Assembly: GCF_921293095.1 (NCBI RefSeq)
Contig: NC_060251.1
Span: 61,769,585-61,833,584, forward strand
Source: Ischnura elegans
Taxonomy: Eukaryota > Arthropoda > Insecta > Odonata > Coenagrionidae
DNA length: 64,000 bases
Direction of reading: 5' to 3'
Position 1 is the stretch's first letter, and the number at the start of each line of letters is the position of its first letter. The notes below the pieces were generated by a model, which ran no database searches, was not told the origin of the DNA, and worked only from the letters and a program-made list of their open reading frames with translations. This document shows positions 1 to 13,452 of the stretch, piece by piece. The translations under genes were made by a program, and so were the position numbers.

Positions 1-981
1 AAAAACGATACAATCAAGGATAAAATGGTAGATTGCCTACTATCGAATTAGGATATCGAATCAAAATAATAGTTTAAATGTATACAATTCCACGATCTAG
101 TTAACGTCGTACGTCAATTTTTTCTTAAATTGTTCTCATACAAATTATGTGAGAAAAATATTTAATGGCGCTTTTGTGTTTCTACCATTATTCACTGTTT
201 TTCGCAGATTTCTTTCTTATAACTTAATAAATCACGCTGAATGAGGGTAAAGCTAGGAGAGTTTCAGTGAGTAATAATGGCGAAAAAATAGAATACCGAG
301 TTCAAAGTGATTGCAACAACAAATTTTTCAGCGTGGGATAAGCAAAAAATACATGAAGAATTTGAATTTTCAAAGATTAATTACTAAATTTCCTACCCCA
401 TGTCTGTTCGTTTCAACTCGTTCTTCTTTTCCACTTTTCCCATTTCACTTTTGCTTATTTTGCTTGGAAGCATTAGTTAAATCAATTATCCTATTAACTT
501 TGATGCAAATATTCTGGTTGTTATAATTTTCGTAAAGTAAAAATTAAGGAAAGCAGAAGCGATGAAAAAGAATTACAAGAATAGTCACATCAGAGACGAA
601 AGCATTGGTCAACAGAAGGATATTTATAACGGGATAATGGTCCAAGTTCGTGGAGGAAAGCTGGATAGAATTCAATTGGGATTCCATCAACAAGAGAAGA
701 CTCCATGCCTGCATTCCGACAGCTTATCCTAATGCCAGTGTTTAGACAGAATGCTCTAATGGCGTCCTTAGAAAATGATTGTCTTGCTCATTTCTAGATG
801 GCGCCATCGGAGTGCCCGGACGAAATAGAACCAACTCTCACCCGGTTGCAAGCCCGAGAGGGTTTCATCCACTTTATTCACCGGGAAAATCTGAATTCAT
901 TTGCCATGTCGGGAAAAGATTCCCGAGGCATCAATCATATCCAGATATGGAGGGAACACGGAGCAAAGGCATAGATTCTCA

Positions 982-1216
982 AGGCGGTTTTACACGGAGC
1001 ACGAAATTGCGTTGGTTAGAACTGCATTAATTTCTCGTTATGGCGTTGAAGTTCGCGAATTCACGAACGCAATTAGAAGAAGGGCTATTTTCCCATCTCA
1101 CGTCCATGCATTCTCGCATGCGTTCTAGCAATGCATCGCTTTATACGACACAATTTTGAATGCGCCTTCGTACTCAAGTTAGATTGTGCACTTACGTGTC
1201 CCGTGTGAAACGGCCT
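982..1216. mobile_element. Short MITE, family B (AGGC..TTTTACACGG ends), copy 1
   Basis: AGGCGGTTTTACACGGAGC at the left and CCGTGTGAAACGGCCT at the right are imperfect inverted repeats (about 18 of 22). The length of 235 bp and the interior ATGCATTCTCGC-type sequence resemble the element at 17556-17796. Confidence 0.5.
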
Positions 1217-3321
1217 ATAAGAAGGTAGAGATTAGGCTGTGAGCGTTTAATATGCGTACGATGAGGAAAGCGGGAAATACGCAGTAAATAAGAATGCAAG
1301 TACATTGCATACGCACAGAGTAATCTGTGGTATAAGGCCAAAAACCTGAATGAATTCAACTCACTGAATGAGGTAGGGCGACTGTGAAAGCAGATTGAAA
1401 TGAGGAAGACTAAGGGTTTCGTTACAGAGCTTGGAAGCAAAGGTATGCTGAAGTCTGTGAGGAAGAGAAGGATCGATGGTTAGCAATAAATGAAGTGAAT
1501 TTTGCTGAAAAGGAAAGAGCTGGTGAGAGAATCATTGAATAAGAGTGATATGAAAAGGCTTGTGAAATGTGTGGTAGTACTATACGGTGCGGATAGATGA
1601 ACACTAATGAAATAGTACGGTAAAAGAATGGAGGGTTTGAGATTTGAGTATGGCAGAGAGGGTGAAGTGGATGAAGAGGAAGAGAAGCGATGAAGTGCTA
1701 TACATGGTGGGTGAGGAGAAAAAAGTTCTAGGTGAGATACGGACGAGAAAGAGGTTTTGGCTGAAGTGTTACAGGGAGAAACTTCTGGTAAGCGAGAAAA
1801 GGGGCGGCAGAGAATAGGATTAATTGATAGAATGAAGGAGTAAAGGTATTGCGGAAATTTTGAGAGGGAAGTACAATTTGGGTTAGTTCGCAAAATGCTA
1901 CATTTAAGCCCATCTGTTACGGTAGAATAAGTAATAGTGATACCTTGTGTGTACGAGAAACTGAAGATTACTAAAAACATGGCCCTGTGGCTACAACTAT
2001 CTCAAGGGGGATATTATATCCCACGATTACGGGATTGTGTGGCATTTAGTTGAAACTCATCACCAGAGGTTATACTGATAAACGAAAAATGGCATTTCAT
2101 TTATACTTTGCGTGATTGATAAACATCACTTACTCATTGTTTCAAACTCGGTTGAACCTCATCCCAGACAAGCCATAGATTTATGTCATATATTTAGCTC
2201 GTTATCCTGGCTCATATACTTTTATTAAGAGGCTAAGTTCTGAGTTACTACCCTAAAGTATTATAAAGTTACACTTATGTCGTAACACACATTTTGATCG
2301 CAACTAATGGCCCCAAAGCACCATCGTATCGTTGTTTTAACTTCGGAGAATGAACCATAGATGGTTTATTGAAAGTTAACGATTAACTTTAGTTATTTGT
2401 ATATTTTTATGTTGATTTCTGTAGCAGCAAAGACATTTTTAGAAAACTTGTTGATTTTATAGAATGGCAAAAAAGGAAACTCCAGCATCAAAATTTCAAA
2501 GCTTTGAATTATTTTTTCATTGCGTAAAATTTGATGAAAATAGTGGTGGTTTGTATCATATTACGCGTAATATTCTCTGATTTTCTTACCAAGAAATAAA
2601 TAATTTTTATTGGCTTTGCGGTCAGACCGCCACGGCAAAATTGAGTGAATTATAGGAACAGCACAGCTCACCTCAAAATGCGCTCGGAATTCAACTACTC
2701 TGTTGTGATTATATAGGTCATGGTCCAAATTTGGCCTTTTCCACCCATGGTACACGTGCCACGAGTGGTACGCAGAGGCAATTTAGGAGGTACCTACGCT
2801 ACTGTATCCAGCAATAGTTTTTGCCAAGTAAAACACGTGCAAAGAAATTAGTAACATTAATAAATTTTAAAGTGAGCCACTGGTTTTAAATTTTGCCGTT
2901 TTTCGTTGTTTTTTACAACTTACAACTATCAATAAAAAAAAATTTCTGTAAACAGTTAAGAATGGAGACACCCAAGGTATCACTACGTATTCTACCAATT
3001 AGGACCGGTTTAAATGCAGCATTTTGCGAATTACAACGCCTGTTCCCCTTCCCCAAATTGAACTTTACACTCAAATTGCCTCCAAGGCCTATTCCCCTGT
3101 GTTCAAACTATAAATCGTATTCCTCCTTTCCCTAAATTCTGCCCATTGGCACTCCATCATTGGCAGCTAAAATTCTGCCCATTGGCACTCCAGCCAAATT
3201 CTCTGTCTCCTCAGATCTCACCTATGATGACCACAGATGCATGCATCGCACTTCCTCGCTCCTCTTCCTCTCCGCCCTCTTTTAACTTCTCTACAAAGCT
3301 CATATCTCGTATCAAAATTTG
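1217..3321. other. Gene-free stretch
   Basis: AT-rich sequence with only short chance frames. A small direct duplication (AAATTCTGCCCATTGGCACT, twice) occurs near 3133 and 3170. Nothing else is recognised. Confidence 0.5.
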
Positions 3322-3329
3322 AAATTGTC

Positions 3330-3683
3330 CAGGGGCTCCGACTTATAAAAAATATTGGGGGGGCCGATATCGGAGGTCTTGCTCCGGGAAGAGGTTAAAT
3401 TCAAAGTGTGTCGCAGCACCGAAACACTATCATGATTCACACCACTTTTTTTCAGCTAACCTGCCTTCTACCGTATTAATTATTCGTTTAAACTCATTAC
3501 TGAATGTTTTTTAAAAGTTAACTGTCGTCAACATGGGAAAAAAAATTACTGATATATTTTTGTGATTCACAAAGCATAATATAACTTAATTATTTTCTTG
3601 AATTATTGAGGGGGCTCGGCCCCCCCAAACGAATCTTTGAGGGGGCTCGGGCCCCCTCAGGCCCCATGGAGTCGGCGCCACTG
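3330..3683. mobile_element. hAT-type MITE with 8-bp TSD (354 bp)
   Basis: Termini CAGGGGCTCCGACT and AGTCGGCGCCACTG are near-perfect inverted repeats. They are flanked by identical 8-bp repeats AAATTGTC (3322-3329 and 3684-3691). The interior has G-rich and C-rich ends around an AT core and no open frame. A related, damaged copy is at about 23950-24205. Confidence 0.8.
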
Positions 3684-4026
3684 AAATTGTCCGAACGAAA
3701 CTATAGGAACACGTTCGGTGCAATATAGCAAAGTTGAAGATTAGAGTTTTGGCTGAATAATTTCAACGTTTATTTTAATCTCTCAATGGCTTGAGGTAAG
3801 ATGGGAAGACAGAATGGGGAGATGATCAGTGAATTTCCTCCGGAAGTGCCAATGACAGGAAACAGATGGGTTAAAAGCGGATAATTATGATCTCACGAAG
3901 AGAATGTCTGCTGAGAGTATAGAATGGAGATTTTCATCAAAGCCTGCTTGAATCTGATAGCAACTGAAAATGATAATCGGATGTTTTCAAAAGTCTCTCC
4001 GCTAGTTCGTATGTCACTGAACTGAT

Positions 4027-4330
4027 ATGGTATAGTATTTTGAAGGAGGCGACCGATAGCTTATAACATTTGCATCATGAGGGAAGGGTAGGTAAGGAAG
4101 GGTGGAGAGAAACCCGGCGTCGGAATTAGCCTGCTCTAAACGAAAGGCGCCAAGAGGACCACGGCTTAACGTCCCATCCGACGGACGGAGTGTTGTCCTC
4201 GTAATGTCCTCCACACACATTCAAGCAGGGATCGGGCAGTCTCTGAAAATTCTCTGCCACCACCGGGATTTGAACCCGAGCCCACAGGGTGGGCAGCCAA
4301 CACTCTAGCCACCAAACCAACCCGATCCCC
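4027..4330 (-). mobile_element. tRNA-derived SINE, copy 1
   Basis: Read on the - strand it begins with a tRNA-like head. An A-box-like TGGCTAGAGTGTTGG (around 4310-4296) and a B-box GGGTTCAAATCCC (4277-4265) form an RNA polymerase III promoter. A non-tRNA body ending near 4027 follows. The body (ACTCCGTCCGTCGGA, GCCGTGGTCC, GGGTTTCTCTCCACCC) is shared with the copy at 21107. Confidence 0.75.
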
Positions 4331-4673
4331 GATGAACTGGTTCTTATTGACTATGTATTGCCGTCTTCGAGATGAAACCAAGAAGTTTATCAATTTTGAA
4401 GAATTAGTGTGTGAAAAAAGGCATACAGTATGAGGAGTGAGTATGGGCTAAGTATATTCATTCGGGGGGACAACAGAGTTAAATTCACCACCATTCCTAT
4501 ACAATTATAAAGTCCGAAGCAGCTCCGTGCTGCCTGGAGGAAAATAAATTAAAAGCGCAGACCTAACCTAATTAAAACGGTAGCAGATCTCTAGAAAGAA
4601 CATCACGCAACAATGGAATGGAAGCGGATGGCTGGATAAATGGTATATGTGTAAAAAGGGAGAAAATAAAGGT

Positions 4674-6781
4674 CAAGAACCCTACATAAGGACGGTAATG
4701 TCCTATCTGAAATATGTTATCAATGGCTGCGCAAGTAATTCAAGTTCCTACTTTGGCCGCTGTGGCGCCGCCCACCGCATGCGAGGCAGGTAGCAGACGT
4801 TACAATAGGGAAACAATGTTATTTCTCAATTTTGTTTAACCAAATTACGGCGAACAATGATGAGTTTTACCAATTTTTCTTATAGGATGAGTTAGATAAT
4901 AGTCATATCTCTATTTGATGGGATGGAATAAACCCAGATGTCTGTGATAGTACAGCTAAGTGAAATTATATTCGCACCGGTGCCATCCGTAAGAAACTGT
5001 TTTAACTGTCTGAAAAAGTCGAAAATCCGCCAATGAACCTCAGGTGCACGATATAATCAAGGAAGGAAATCGAGAAATGAATGAATATACAAGAAATTTG
5101 CAGCATGCAAGTCTGTTCGCCATGATATCTTGACAGACTATTTGGAGAAAGCTCAGGTGATAGTGCAGCCTACCGACACATTTGAAACATGGCGGATCTT
5201 TGTTTACAATTTTTCGGCACAAGCTGATGACTTTAAACTATTATCTCGGACGCTATACAGACATGGAAGCGCTCACATTTTAGGTATGTATTGTAAATGA
5301 TTGATTTAACCCTCGAAATATAAAATTTACGTTGTGGGAGCAGTGATTAACTTTACTAATTTCTAATTTTACACTCACATTACACTACGTCATATGAATA
5401 CATTACGAATTTATATTTATTCCTTCATTTCACGATTGAAACAAATTGCTTCGATATCACTCATTAAAAAAGAGGTATACACGGTCCATAGGTATCCACG
5501 ATTGAATAAGTAAATGATTCTGAAATCAAAGTATACTTAAACAACTGCTCCGCTATGCAAGATCGATGCATTGTTATTGAACCCATATTGCATTGTTATG
5601 CGGGCATTCTTTCACGTACACAGACAGCATCGCCCATTGAAAATACAACACTCTCACCCTCACTGATGCCGATATCGGTGCGCACGGATTTTGTATCAAG
5701 CAATACTATTTATTTAACCATAGGTACTAACCGAACACCTAAAACGACTTTAAAAGATTTTCTTCATTTTAAGATCACCGAATACGTACCTTGCATTCCA
5801 ACGGAATAAACGGGCAATAAACAGAATGATTGCTCGAGACAAAAAGAAATTTAATGAATTACTCATCTTGAAACAGCATACATTGCACTAGAACAAGGCA
5901 AAGTCTTCATACTTGCAGCGATATATCACAATTTTACCCTGATCCAGTGTATTCAGTAATTCAGAGTCTTATCCTCGCAAAGGCAGTTGAAGTAACATAC
6001 GAATAATATCAAAAGGCAAACATTTACACTTCAACAATCGTTTCTAAAAACACTGAAATTATAATCAGCAGAGAATTGTAACTTCTGCGAAAGTCGTAGA
6101 TTCGTAGCGAACACTAGATACACACCAACACAATAAAATCAATGCTGTCACTACTAATCACAAATTAAAATAATTATACGCCTAAATAATTAATTATGTG
6201 ATATATTCAGGGCGAAAGTGTGGGTCACACACTCAAAAACGCATTTGCAAACACGGTAAGTGCTAAAGCGCAATCCTTCCTTGGAATAGCCTTCATCCAT
6301 TTCTCAAGCTCGGACTCCATCTGAAAAAGTATCGTAATATCCTTTTAAATTTCGATATTTATTAAAATAATGAGAATAATGAGACTTAACGCACAAAATT
6401 AGGAGCAAAATGACTTCAAATTTTCATGCAACCGCAATGGCGGACGACAATGACTCACGTGTACTTACTTTGTCTTTAAACAACATCCTGATCTTCACAC
6501 CCTGAAGTTTATTATTCCCCTTCGCAGGTGAATTTCCGCAAAAGAATCCTGGCAACCAATAATTACGTAAACCCATTTCTTCCTGAGTAATCAGCGATTT
6601 TGCAAGGGACTCTCACGTTTCTCCCATTAGAGGCAATAGCAAAATGGCTGTGACGCTGCCTCCCAATTGGTGGTCGGCGCTACCATCGGCGGGATTAGGA
6701 ACCATATTAACTTGCGACACGAATTTTGGACAAATGACGATCGGAGCGCACGAAGAAAATTGTCCTTATGTAGGGTTCTTG
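4674..6781 (-). mobile_element. P-superfamily DNA transposon, internally deleted, with 8-bp TSD
   Basis: The ends are perfect 20-bp inverted repeats, CAAGAACCCTACATAAGGAC at 4674 and its complement ending at 6781. They are flanked by identical 8-bp repeats ATAAAGGT (4666-4673 and 6782-6789). An 8-bp TSD, a 5'-CA terminus and a CATAAGG core in the TIR are P-element traits. A broken THAP-like coding remnant lies near the right end on the - strand, so that end is the 5' end. No transposase catalytic region was found in the rest, consistent with internal deletion or decay. Confidence 0.75.
6225..6576 (-). pseudogene. Degenerate THAP-domain exon pair of a P-type transposase
   Basis: Exon 1 (6576-6469, 36 codons from an ATG) and exon 2 (6320-6225, ending TGA) flank a 148-bp intron with a good donor (AAA|GTAAGT) and acceptor (ACTTTTTCAG). 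The joined peptide contains GVKIRMLFKDK, then ELEKWMKAIPRKD, matching the middle of a THAP zinc finger (FPKDK...W..AI.RKD). Where THAP has CSEHF the sequence reads FANAF, so the last zinc ligands are gone. It then stops. Its position inside the P-type element supports transposase origin. It is probably non-functional. Confidence 0.55.
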
Positions 6782-6789
6782 ATAAAGGT

Positions 6790-8917
6790 ACTCTTTAAAT
6801 GGTTTTTTCTTTAAAACTATAAAAAATACATAACCTGAATGTGAGAGCCCGGAATACACTGAAATACTTCTAAAAATTAAAAAGCTGCATAAAATTTCGA
6901 TATCATCGAAACACCCATCAGGTAAGGCTCATCTGTAATAGATGATTTTTGATAAGAGATTAAAGGTTTTTAATTTAGAAATAGATTTTGATGGAAATAA
7001 AAATTTTCAGTTGCATTGTGAATATATGGATAACGTCAATATAAATGCATGGCTGCTATATTTATTCCTGACTTTAGACGCCAGCAATTTGTTGATTTTA
7101 AGAAGGCGAGAAATGACGGAAGATGATAGTAAAGAAAGATGAATTAGATACACTGATGCTGGATTGCGAAAGTTGAGAGGAAAGAACCATGTCTCATACA
7201 AGAGGAGAGATGATCCAGAGGAGACGAGTGTGACAACAAAGACGTGCGCATTCAGAGAGCCAATAATAAAATATCGTTGAGTTGGCCCAAGGTGAGTCAA
7301 AACGATCACGTATCAAAAACTCTTAGATATTATTTTACCACAATACGGCTTAATTCCTTTTACAAAATATTATTGATAGCAATATATAAAATCTACTCGT
7401 ATTTGCAGATATGATTTATCGAAAGAGCCTTATTGATAAGATTGATTAGCTATTAGGGAACAATAAGGAAGAAATGTTGATAAATTGTGGTGATTTCAGG
7501 TGGGTTTTTCATTTCAACCTAAAAAATAAGGCATTTGTGAGAGCATCAGCCATTCATAAGAATGCACAGGTTACGTGGGGAATTAGCAGTTTAAAATTCA
7601 GTGTAAAAATAAAGAATCGATCGAGCATTTCATCAAATTATTCACCTGGAATAAAATATTGGAAATATAAATCATTACACATTTGACCACGAGAAAAAAA
7701 TATAAACAACAACAGCAACAGGAGAACTGTGAGAAAATGTCGAAAATTGAAGGATGAAAATATTTTTCCCATATTTTTCATGAACATCGTTTGAATATTT
7801 CTGATTGCGTCTTTTAAGATGCAGAGGTTAGCCTTGGGAAGACCCAGAAAGACCTTACCATGCAGAGCGCTGTGGTCGCTCGATTCATCGATCATTTACC
7901 CAAGTACAGTATCCACATACTAGGGCAAAACTTGCTAGCAAACTATGATTAATAACCACTAGCTACACCACAGTACAAATTTCGTCACAGCAATCCGCAA
8001 AGATATTACCAACAGAATATATCTAGTTACTTCTCGTGAATTGGGGCGAGGAGAAAGAGAAACGAGTACATAGCAGGATTTCAATACTTGCACGTCGTGG
8101 AGGGGATTATGTAATCTTATTTAAATCAAGGTCATGAACTCAATTTCCGTTTCAATCGATGAGGGGCTATCACATGATGTAGATTTTTTTTGCCCCCGTG
8201 ATACATCCAAATTAATTGCCATGGGAAAAGATTCCTTTGAACCACAAATATAAACACTGATGACTAATTTGAAAAAGAGTGTTCAAAATGTCCACATTAA
8301 CTCCATCCATCTCGTTATGCAAAAATGTCGGTTTAAAAAGATTTTTCGAGCAATTGAATTTGAAACGACATGAAAAGCTCGACTATTCAACAAAAATCGC
8401 AATTTGAACCAAGAGATTGATTGAAGGAATAATTCTACGGTTATTTAAAATAAACTGTTCTCACAAAAAATGTTTATTATTCAAATTCACATTACAAATT
8501 TGAATCGCATAAAAATATCCTTAGGAAACGCGCTTGAATTAACTAACAGTAAAAATTTACAAAAGTACGAACATAAAGTTTTGAGATCACCGCTTGGAAC
8601 CATTCGGATTCACTAAACTTTTACGAAGGATTACTGTGACGATATCTTAACTGTGATGGAGCTAGTGGATTTTAATTATATTTCGCCAAAATATATATTA
8701 ATTTAACTGATTGAGATTCGTTCTTGATGATCGAGGGCGTGCCTCTCCAGTTCTGTACCGGACTCAGGCCTTTCACTTGGGACGGTTGGTGTTATCACAG
8801 GTCGGTGGTGACGTTGCTGAGATAAAACGAAGTGATAAAGATCGAAGTTGAAAAATCGAGTTTGGATCGAAACTCGGGGATCATGGCTCCATCTCTATTT
8901 CCACGATCTGCCACAAT
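6790..8917. other. Gene-free stretch
   Basis: Runs from the P-element TSD to MITE family A copy 1. AT-rich; the open frames are short and domain-free. I see no RNA gene or repeat boundary. Confidence 0.5.
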
Positions 8918-9583
8918 AGGGTGGTTTCCTATTATTTTTTTTTGCCTAAATCGAAAGATTATTACTCCTGGAGTACGTGTTTCACGCTTTTACATTTTTA
9001 AATAACGATATATATTTTTCGCGATTAAATGAAAAGTGAAAATTTCCAAGCGCGCGAAAACGCGACGGCTAACAATAAGTATGAATGCCGGGAAATCTCC
9101 GTGTGACGTCGTTCTGGCTGCCGCTGCCGCAAGTGAGGTGACCTTGGGGCGAGGCTTTGAGCGCTGATACGACGAAGGATACTAGCAGGTAGCAGAGTAC
9201 CCTGCTAACTGGTAGCGCTTGGCTTAAATAAGGATTATTAATACCTTATCAAACGAAGAAAACTTTCCGACCTTAGCCAGTTTTAATAGGTGATTATTAA
9301 GAGATGTTTCCCTGAGCTCTGTGCCTCATGCATGCAGTGGTAATCTCAGACGATGTAAAACTCCTGTCTACTCGTATAGAAACTAGGTCCCTGTGACGTC
9401 ACGTGGAGTGGCATCGCATGGGTGCCAATCAGGCCTTTTTCAAATGAGGATAAAATTGACCATTGCCATTCGTCTAAACCGGTATTTCTAAACCCAAATA
9501 ATTTGTATATTATGAGTACACTAGTGGTGGGTAACCAATCGCAATCAATGCCTTTCGTTCTCTTTGATGAAGGAAACTATTCT
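8918..9583 (+). mobile_element. MITE family A (AGGGTGGTTTCCT ends), copy 1
   Basis: Starts AGGGTGGTTTCCT and ends AGGAAACTATTCT (mutated from ...ACCCT), 666 bp. Shared internal landmarks are CTTAAATAAGGATTATTAAT, GTGACGTCACGTGGAGTGGC and GCATGCA. It has no coding capacity. The TSD is unclear. Three other copies are at 24430, 37825 and 60455. Confidence 0.75.
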
Positions 9584-12500
9584 ATTCAAATTCGATTTTC
9601 GACCATAATCGAAATCGATTTTTCCATCATTATATCCACATCCCCATTAACCCAAGAAAAGCGCTTATATCCAGAGGTTCATATAAATAATGAGAACAAA
9701 ATTATTTGACCGGAAAACCGCACATCTCATGGTAAATTGGGTGGGTATCTTTGGCGACCTTTAAGTCACTCGGAATCCTTTTTTTTTTAGAATTTGCTAC
9801 AGGCACCACATCTCGAGCAATGATTCTGAAAAGCTTAACGGTCCATGGAGAGGCCCGAAAAGGCGAATCGGTACTGATAAATTTTTTAATGGACATCTAT
9901 CAAGAGAAATTTCGTTCTTCAAGCGAAAGATACCAATATTCCGCAGGCTTTCATAGAAGTATATTAGATAGATAGTTACATATAGTAAGAAATAGACATT
10001 AAAAATGAACAATTTTAAGCGACGACCATAAGTTTCGATTCACATCTATAAAGAGTCAGTTATTACATTACCGTCGCTGTCAACGATGGAGAGAACCGTG
10101 TTTATTAAATACATTAATTTCTTGGGCATTATCCTTAGAGTTACAATAGATAACACGATAATAAGTCGTTAAAGCCTTTGTGAAATCTAGTCATAATTAT
10201 GACTGACATAAAGCTAACTTAGTTTAATCAACACTTTAAAACTTCATTTCTAACCTAGGTTTCGACTCCACAGCAATCATTTTCAAAGCGACGGAAACAA
10301 AGAACGATACGTTGAAATTGATAACTATGCAATCCAATTAAATAAAGTTTTAAAATGTGGACTTTATACATTGAATTATTCTATATGTCTCTATTTGCAA
10401 TTTCTTTCCTTTGCCGAAATCCCATTTTCGAATCTCTTATTTAATAGACAAATTCCTAAATAGTGTAATAATAGACGATGAGGTTTCGCTAACTAAGGTG
10501 TCTCCTGAAATGGAAGTCGGAGAGATTTACTGTTTGAATAGGCAACCGTAGGTAGGTTTAATAAACTTATCTTTTGCTTTCCAAGTAGGCTTCCGCGGAG
10601 ATTATGATGATATTTAGTGATTTTTCCGGGTATTCTTCCGCGTTTATCCATTTTGTAGGACAATATTTCGCCAACGTTCCAGTTGGCTTCCTCGTGGACC
10701 TGAGGAAGCCAACTGGAACGTTGGCGAAATATTGTCCTACAAAATGGATAAACGCGGAAGAATACCCGGAAAAATCACGAAATATTATCTTATGCTTTAC
10801 TGAAGAAATTTTGAAAGCAGCACGGAAACGACAGCAAATGAAAAGGAGATACATAAAACAAACTTTTGACGACATGAAGACGAAACTTAGGAAGCGGCAA
10901 AAAGGTTATATGAGAAGTCGTAGAAGGAGAGAATCGCAACAAATCGATACTTGAAATTACTAGTGTTGGTAAAAACAGTATTCAGTGAGAATACGCGATT
11001 ATGCTAAGTAAGTTCTTCCCAAAGATGACATATCCATGCTCATCGCCCATCGATAATAATCTCTCCGTACATTTAGAAAAAACTTTACAAGCCCTTCATT
11101 CATTCTTTTTACGATCCCTGTAAACCCTGTTAAAAGACTGCGTACATAGCCAAAAACGAGATAAATGTCTAAAAGACAGGGCACCCGACTTCAACCACGC
11201 GCAACCTTCTGCAAGTTTATTACGAGATATAATGTTTCACGTAGGGTCCAAGGAAAATGCTATTTCTGGTATCGGCGAAATATCCAGCGCAACCGGTTTC
11301 ACAGACTCTCCTCCGATGTTTCATGAGATCGATTTTTTTAATCGTCAATTATCGCCCTCTTCGTGAAGGCTCTGAAATCACTGTTTTTGCTGCCCTCTCA
11401 ACTTATATGCGCTTACTGGGAAGTAAAATATGCTGATGGGCGACGGCTCCGACTTTTCCATCTCCGCAACTTTTCCCAAACTCGCATTATAACATGAAGA
11501 TGTATGCAATTCATTCGATATGCAAGATGAATGGCGGGAAGAGCCCATGGGAGTAGTGAAGTTTTTTCTGTGAAATCCACATACCTTCTTGGTAACTACG
11601 CGGAGAGCATTACAAGAATTGTGTGGCATCCAATACTGTCGTCGGACCAACAGGAAACTGTTGATCCCATCGCGACTCTCGGTGGTGGAGTTGATAGTAG
11701 AAATTCAGTTACTGAAGATAATCCATCGGTTATGACAGACTCGATTATATCAACAATAAAAAGCAGTAAAAGCTAAAAATAATTATGTTTTTATGTATTT
11801 AAAGGTATAAAAAAATTACTGTTCAAATTTCCTAAAAATGTGTTATATCCGAGATAGAAGTAAAGCAAATCCATTTGAATCATAAAGCGTTTTACACGAA
11901 CCGACCTGGTTCCGAACCGACCTGACCTGAACCGAATTTACATACCGACCTGTTTCCTCCCACATTGAACTTCCTCCCTCCAAACCTAATCCTATTACAG
12001 TCCTGAATCGTTTTAGACAAAAAGCCCACATCCAATTTAATAATCGTTAAATTAAATGAAACCAAAGAGCTAACAAAAACTACGGGGTAGCACAGAATTT
12101 CTTATTTTCCGCGTTTAAAGTGGTAATACATGGAATAGAGCAGAATTGTCTTTTAAATAAAATGGCGGTAAATGCTGAAAATAATTATATTTCATATATT
12201 TTTAGATATAAAAATATCTGCTCACATTTCATCACAATAAAAGAGATAGAAAGAACTTAGTCATTAATGTGATGCCAGCCAAATGTAACTAAGCGATTAT
12301 TGAAGGTATTTTATTGGTGAAGGTAGGCTTACATGAAGATTTTGCAAATCACCTAGGATTTTGCAAAACACCATATTTAAACAGAATATTTGCTATTTTC
12401 AATTACAAAAATAAGTATCTGAGATAATTAACTGACCACAGCTGGTATTGAAGGTGACAACTAACTATTTCGAAGAAAATATTTTGAAGGTGTAAGGAAT

Positions 12501-13452
12501 ATAGTTACACAAGGAAGCTGAAGGGGTTTTAAGTAATAGCGGAAGGGTTATTATTAAAGTATTTCTAGACTCTGTGTTTCTTAAATAAAACCACATCCTT
12601 GAAACCAAATAAGATGAGGTCTACTTTTACCGAAAACTTTGCGGTTCTTATATCGTTTCGGTTATCGACGTTCTTTCGAGACTAGAAATAAAAACCTCAT
12701 TATGATAATGTATATCTTTCGCAAAATCTTTCAGCGTTGTAAAAACGGCATTGATGATATTGATAACATACATCAAATTGAAATAGCATGCAGATTATTC
12801 TACGAATTTTAATTAAAATCTACATTATTAACACCAATTTTGCGAAACTACAGTATCTTTCTCATTTATCTGTTGCAGATTGACATACGCTTGAGCAGAA
12901 AAGTAGCATTTTTGGATGCAGAAAAATAAGTACCCCAGTATCTCATTTTAACTATGACTCCTCAATTATGACGCATTTAATATCATTTTTGTCAAAATGA
13001 CAGTCAAATTTTTACTATTGTTCACGTATGTAAATAATGACCGGTGATAGTTGAGCGCATACGATAGGATGAGAATATATTGCAATGTTTTGGAAAAATT
13101 TACTTTGTTTCTCGGGAAGACTTCTTCTCAAGTGATACCTAAGGTCAAATGAATGCCAATATGCAAAGATTTTGAGCAGGATTCATTGCTGCCAAAGGAT
13201 CTTTCAGCCCTTATATAGTATTGGACTTAATATGTTCCGTATTGTTCATACGAGGGTGATTTGATAAGTCCGTGACTTTTTTAATAAAATATATTATTTC
13301 GGTAAAAAGAGCAGGCCAACCCCTAAGCATCTACTATGAATGCGGCTCCTAGACCTCGCTTATTCACCTAATCGAATTTCTTCTGTCAAATCCGCGGGCG
13401 ATCTCCCCTTGCATTTTTTAATCAATACAGCTGTTTTATTCTTCATTGACCC
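9584..13452. other. Gene-free stretch apart from the 10617 foldback
   Basis: No coding exon is supported. The region 11890-11960 repeats GAACCGACCTG-like words, probably an old TE edge. The rest is AT-rich and unclassified. Confidence 0.45.
10617..10778. repeat. Perfect foldback: 77-bp arms, 8-bp loop
   Basis: The left arm 10617-10693 is the exact reverse complement of 10702-10778, separated by GTGGACCT. Pairing continues outside with a few mismatches for about 15 bp. A transcript from either strand would fold into a long perfect hairpin. The arms give coding-like but mirrored peptide frames, which is expected for an inverted duplication and not evidence of a gene. Confidence 0.9.

Noticed and set aside
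4230-4330. Functional tRNA gene at the SINE head
   Set aside because: The A and B boxes are present but the stems do not pair as a cloverleaf, and the sequence continues into a repeated SINE body.
6225-6576. Initially read as a conserved two-exon micropeptide gene
   Set aside because: It lies inside a transposon with perfect TIRs and TSD, and its middle matches a THAP domain missing its last ligands, so it is recorded as a transposase remnant.
7007-7309. 100-codon - strand frame
   Set aside because: No domain, no splice context, and length within chance expectation for this amount of sequence.
10604-10954. 116-codon + strand frame across the foldback
   Set aside because: The arms encode mirrored peptides because of the inverted duplication. 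The rest is Lys/Arg-rich without domain features.
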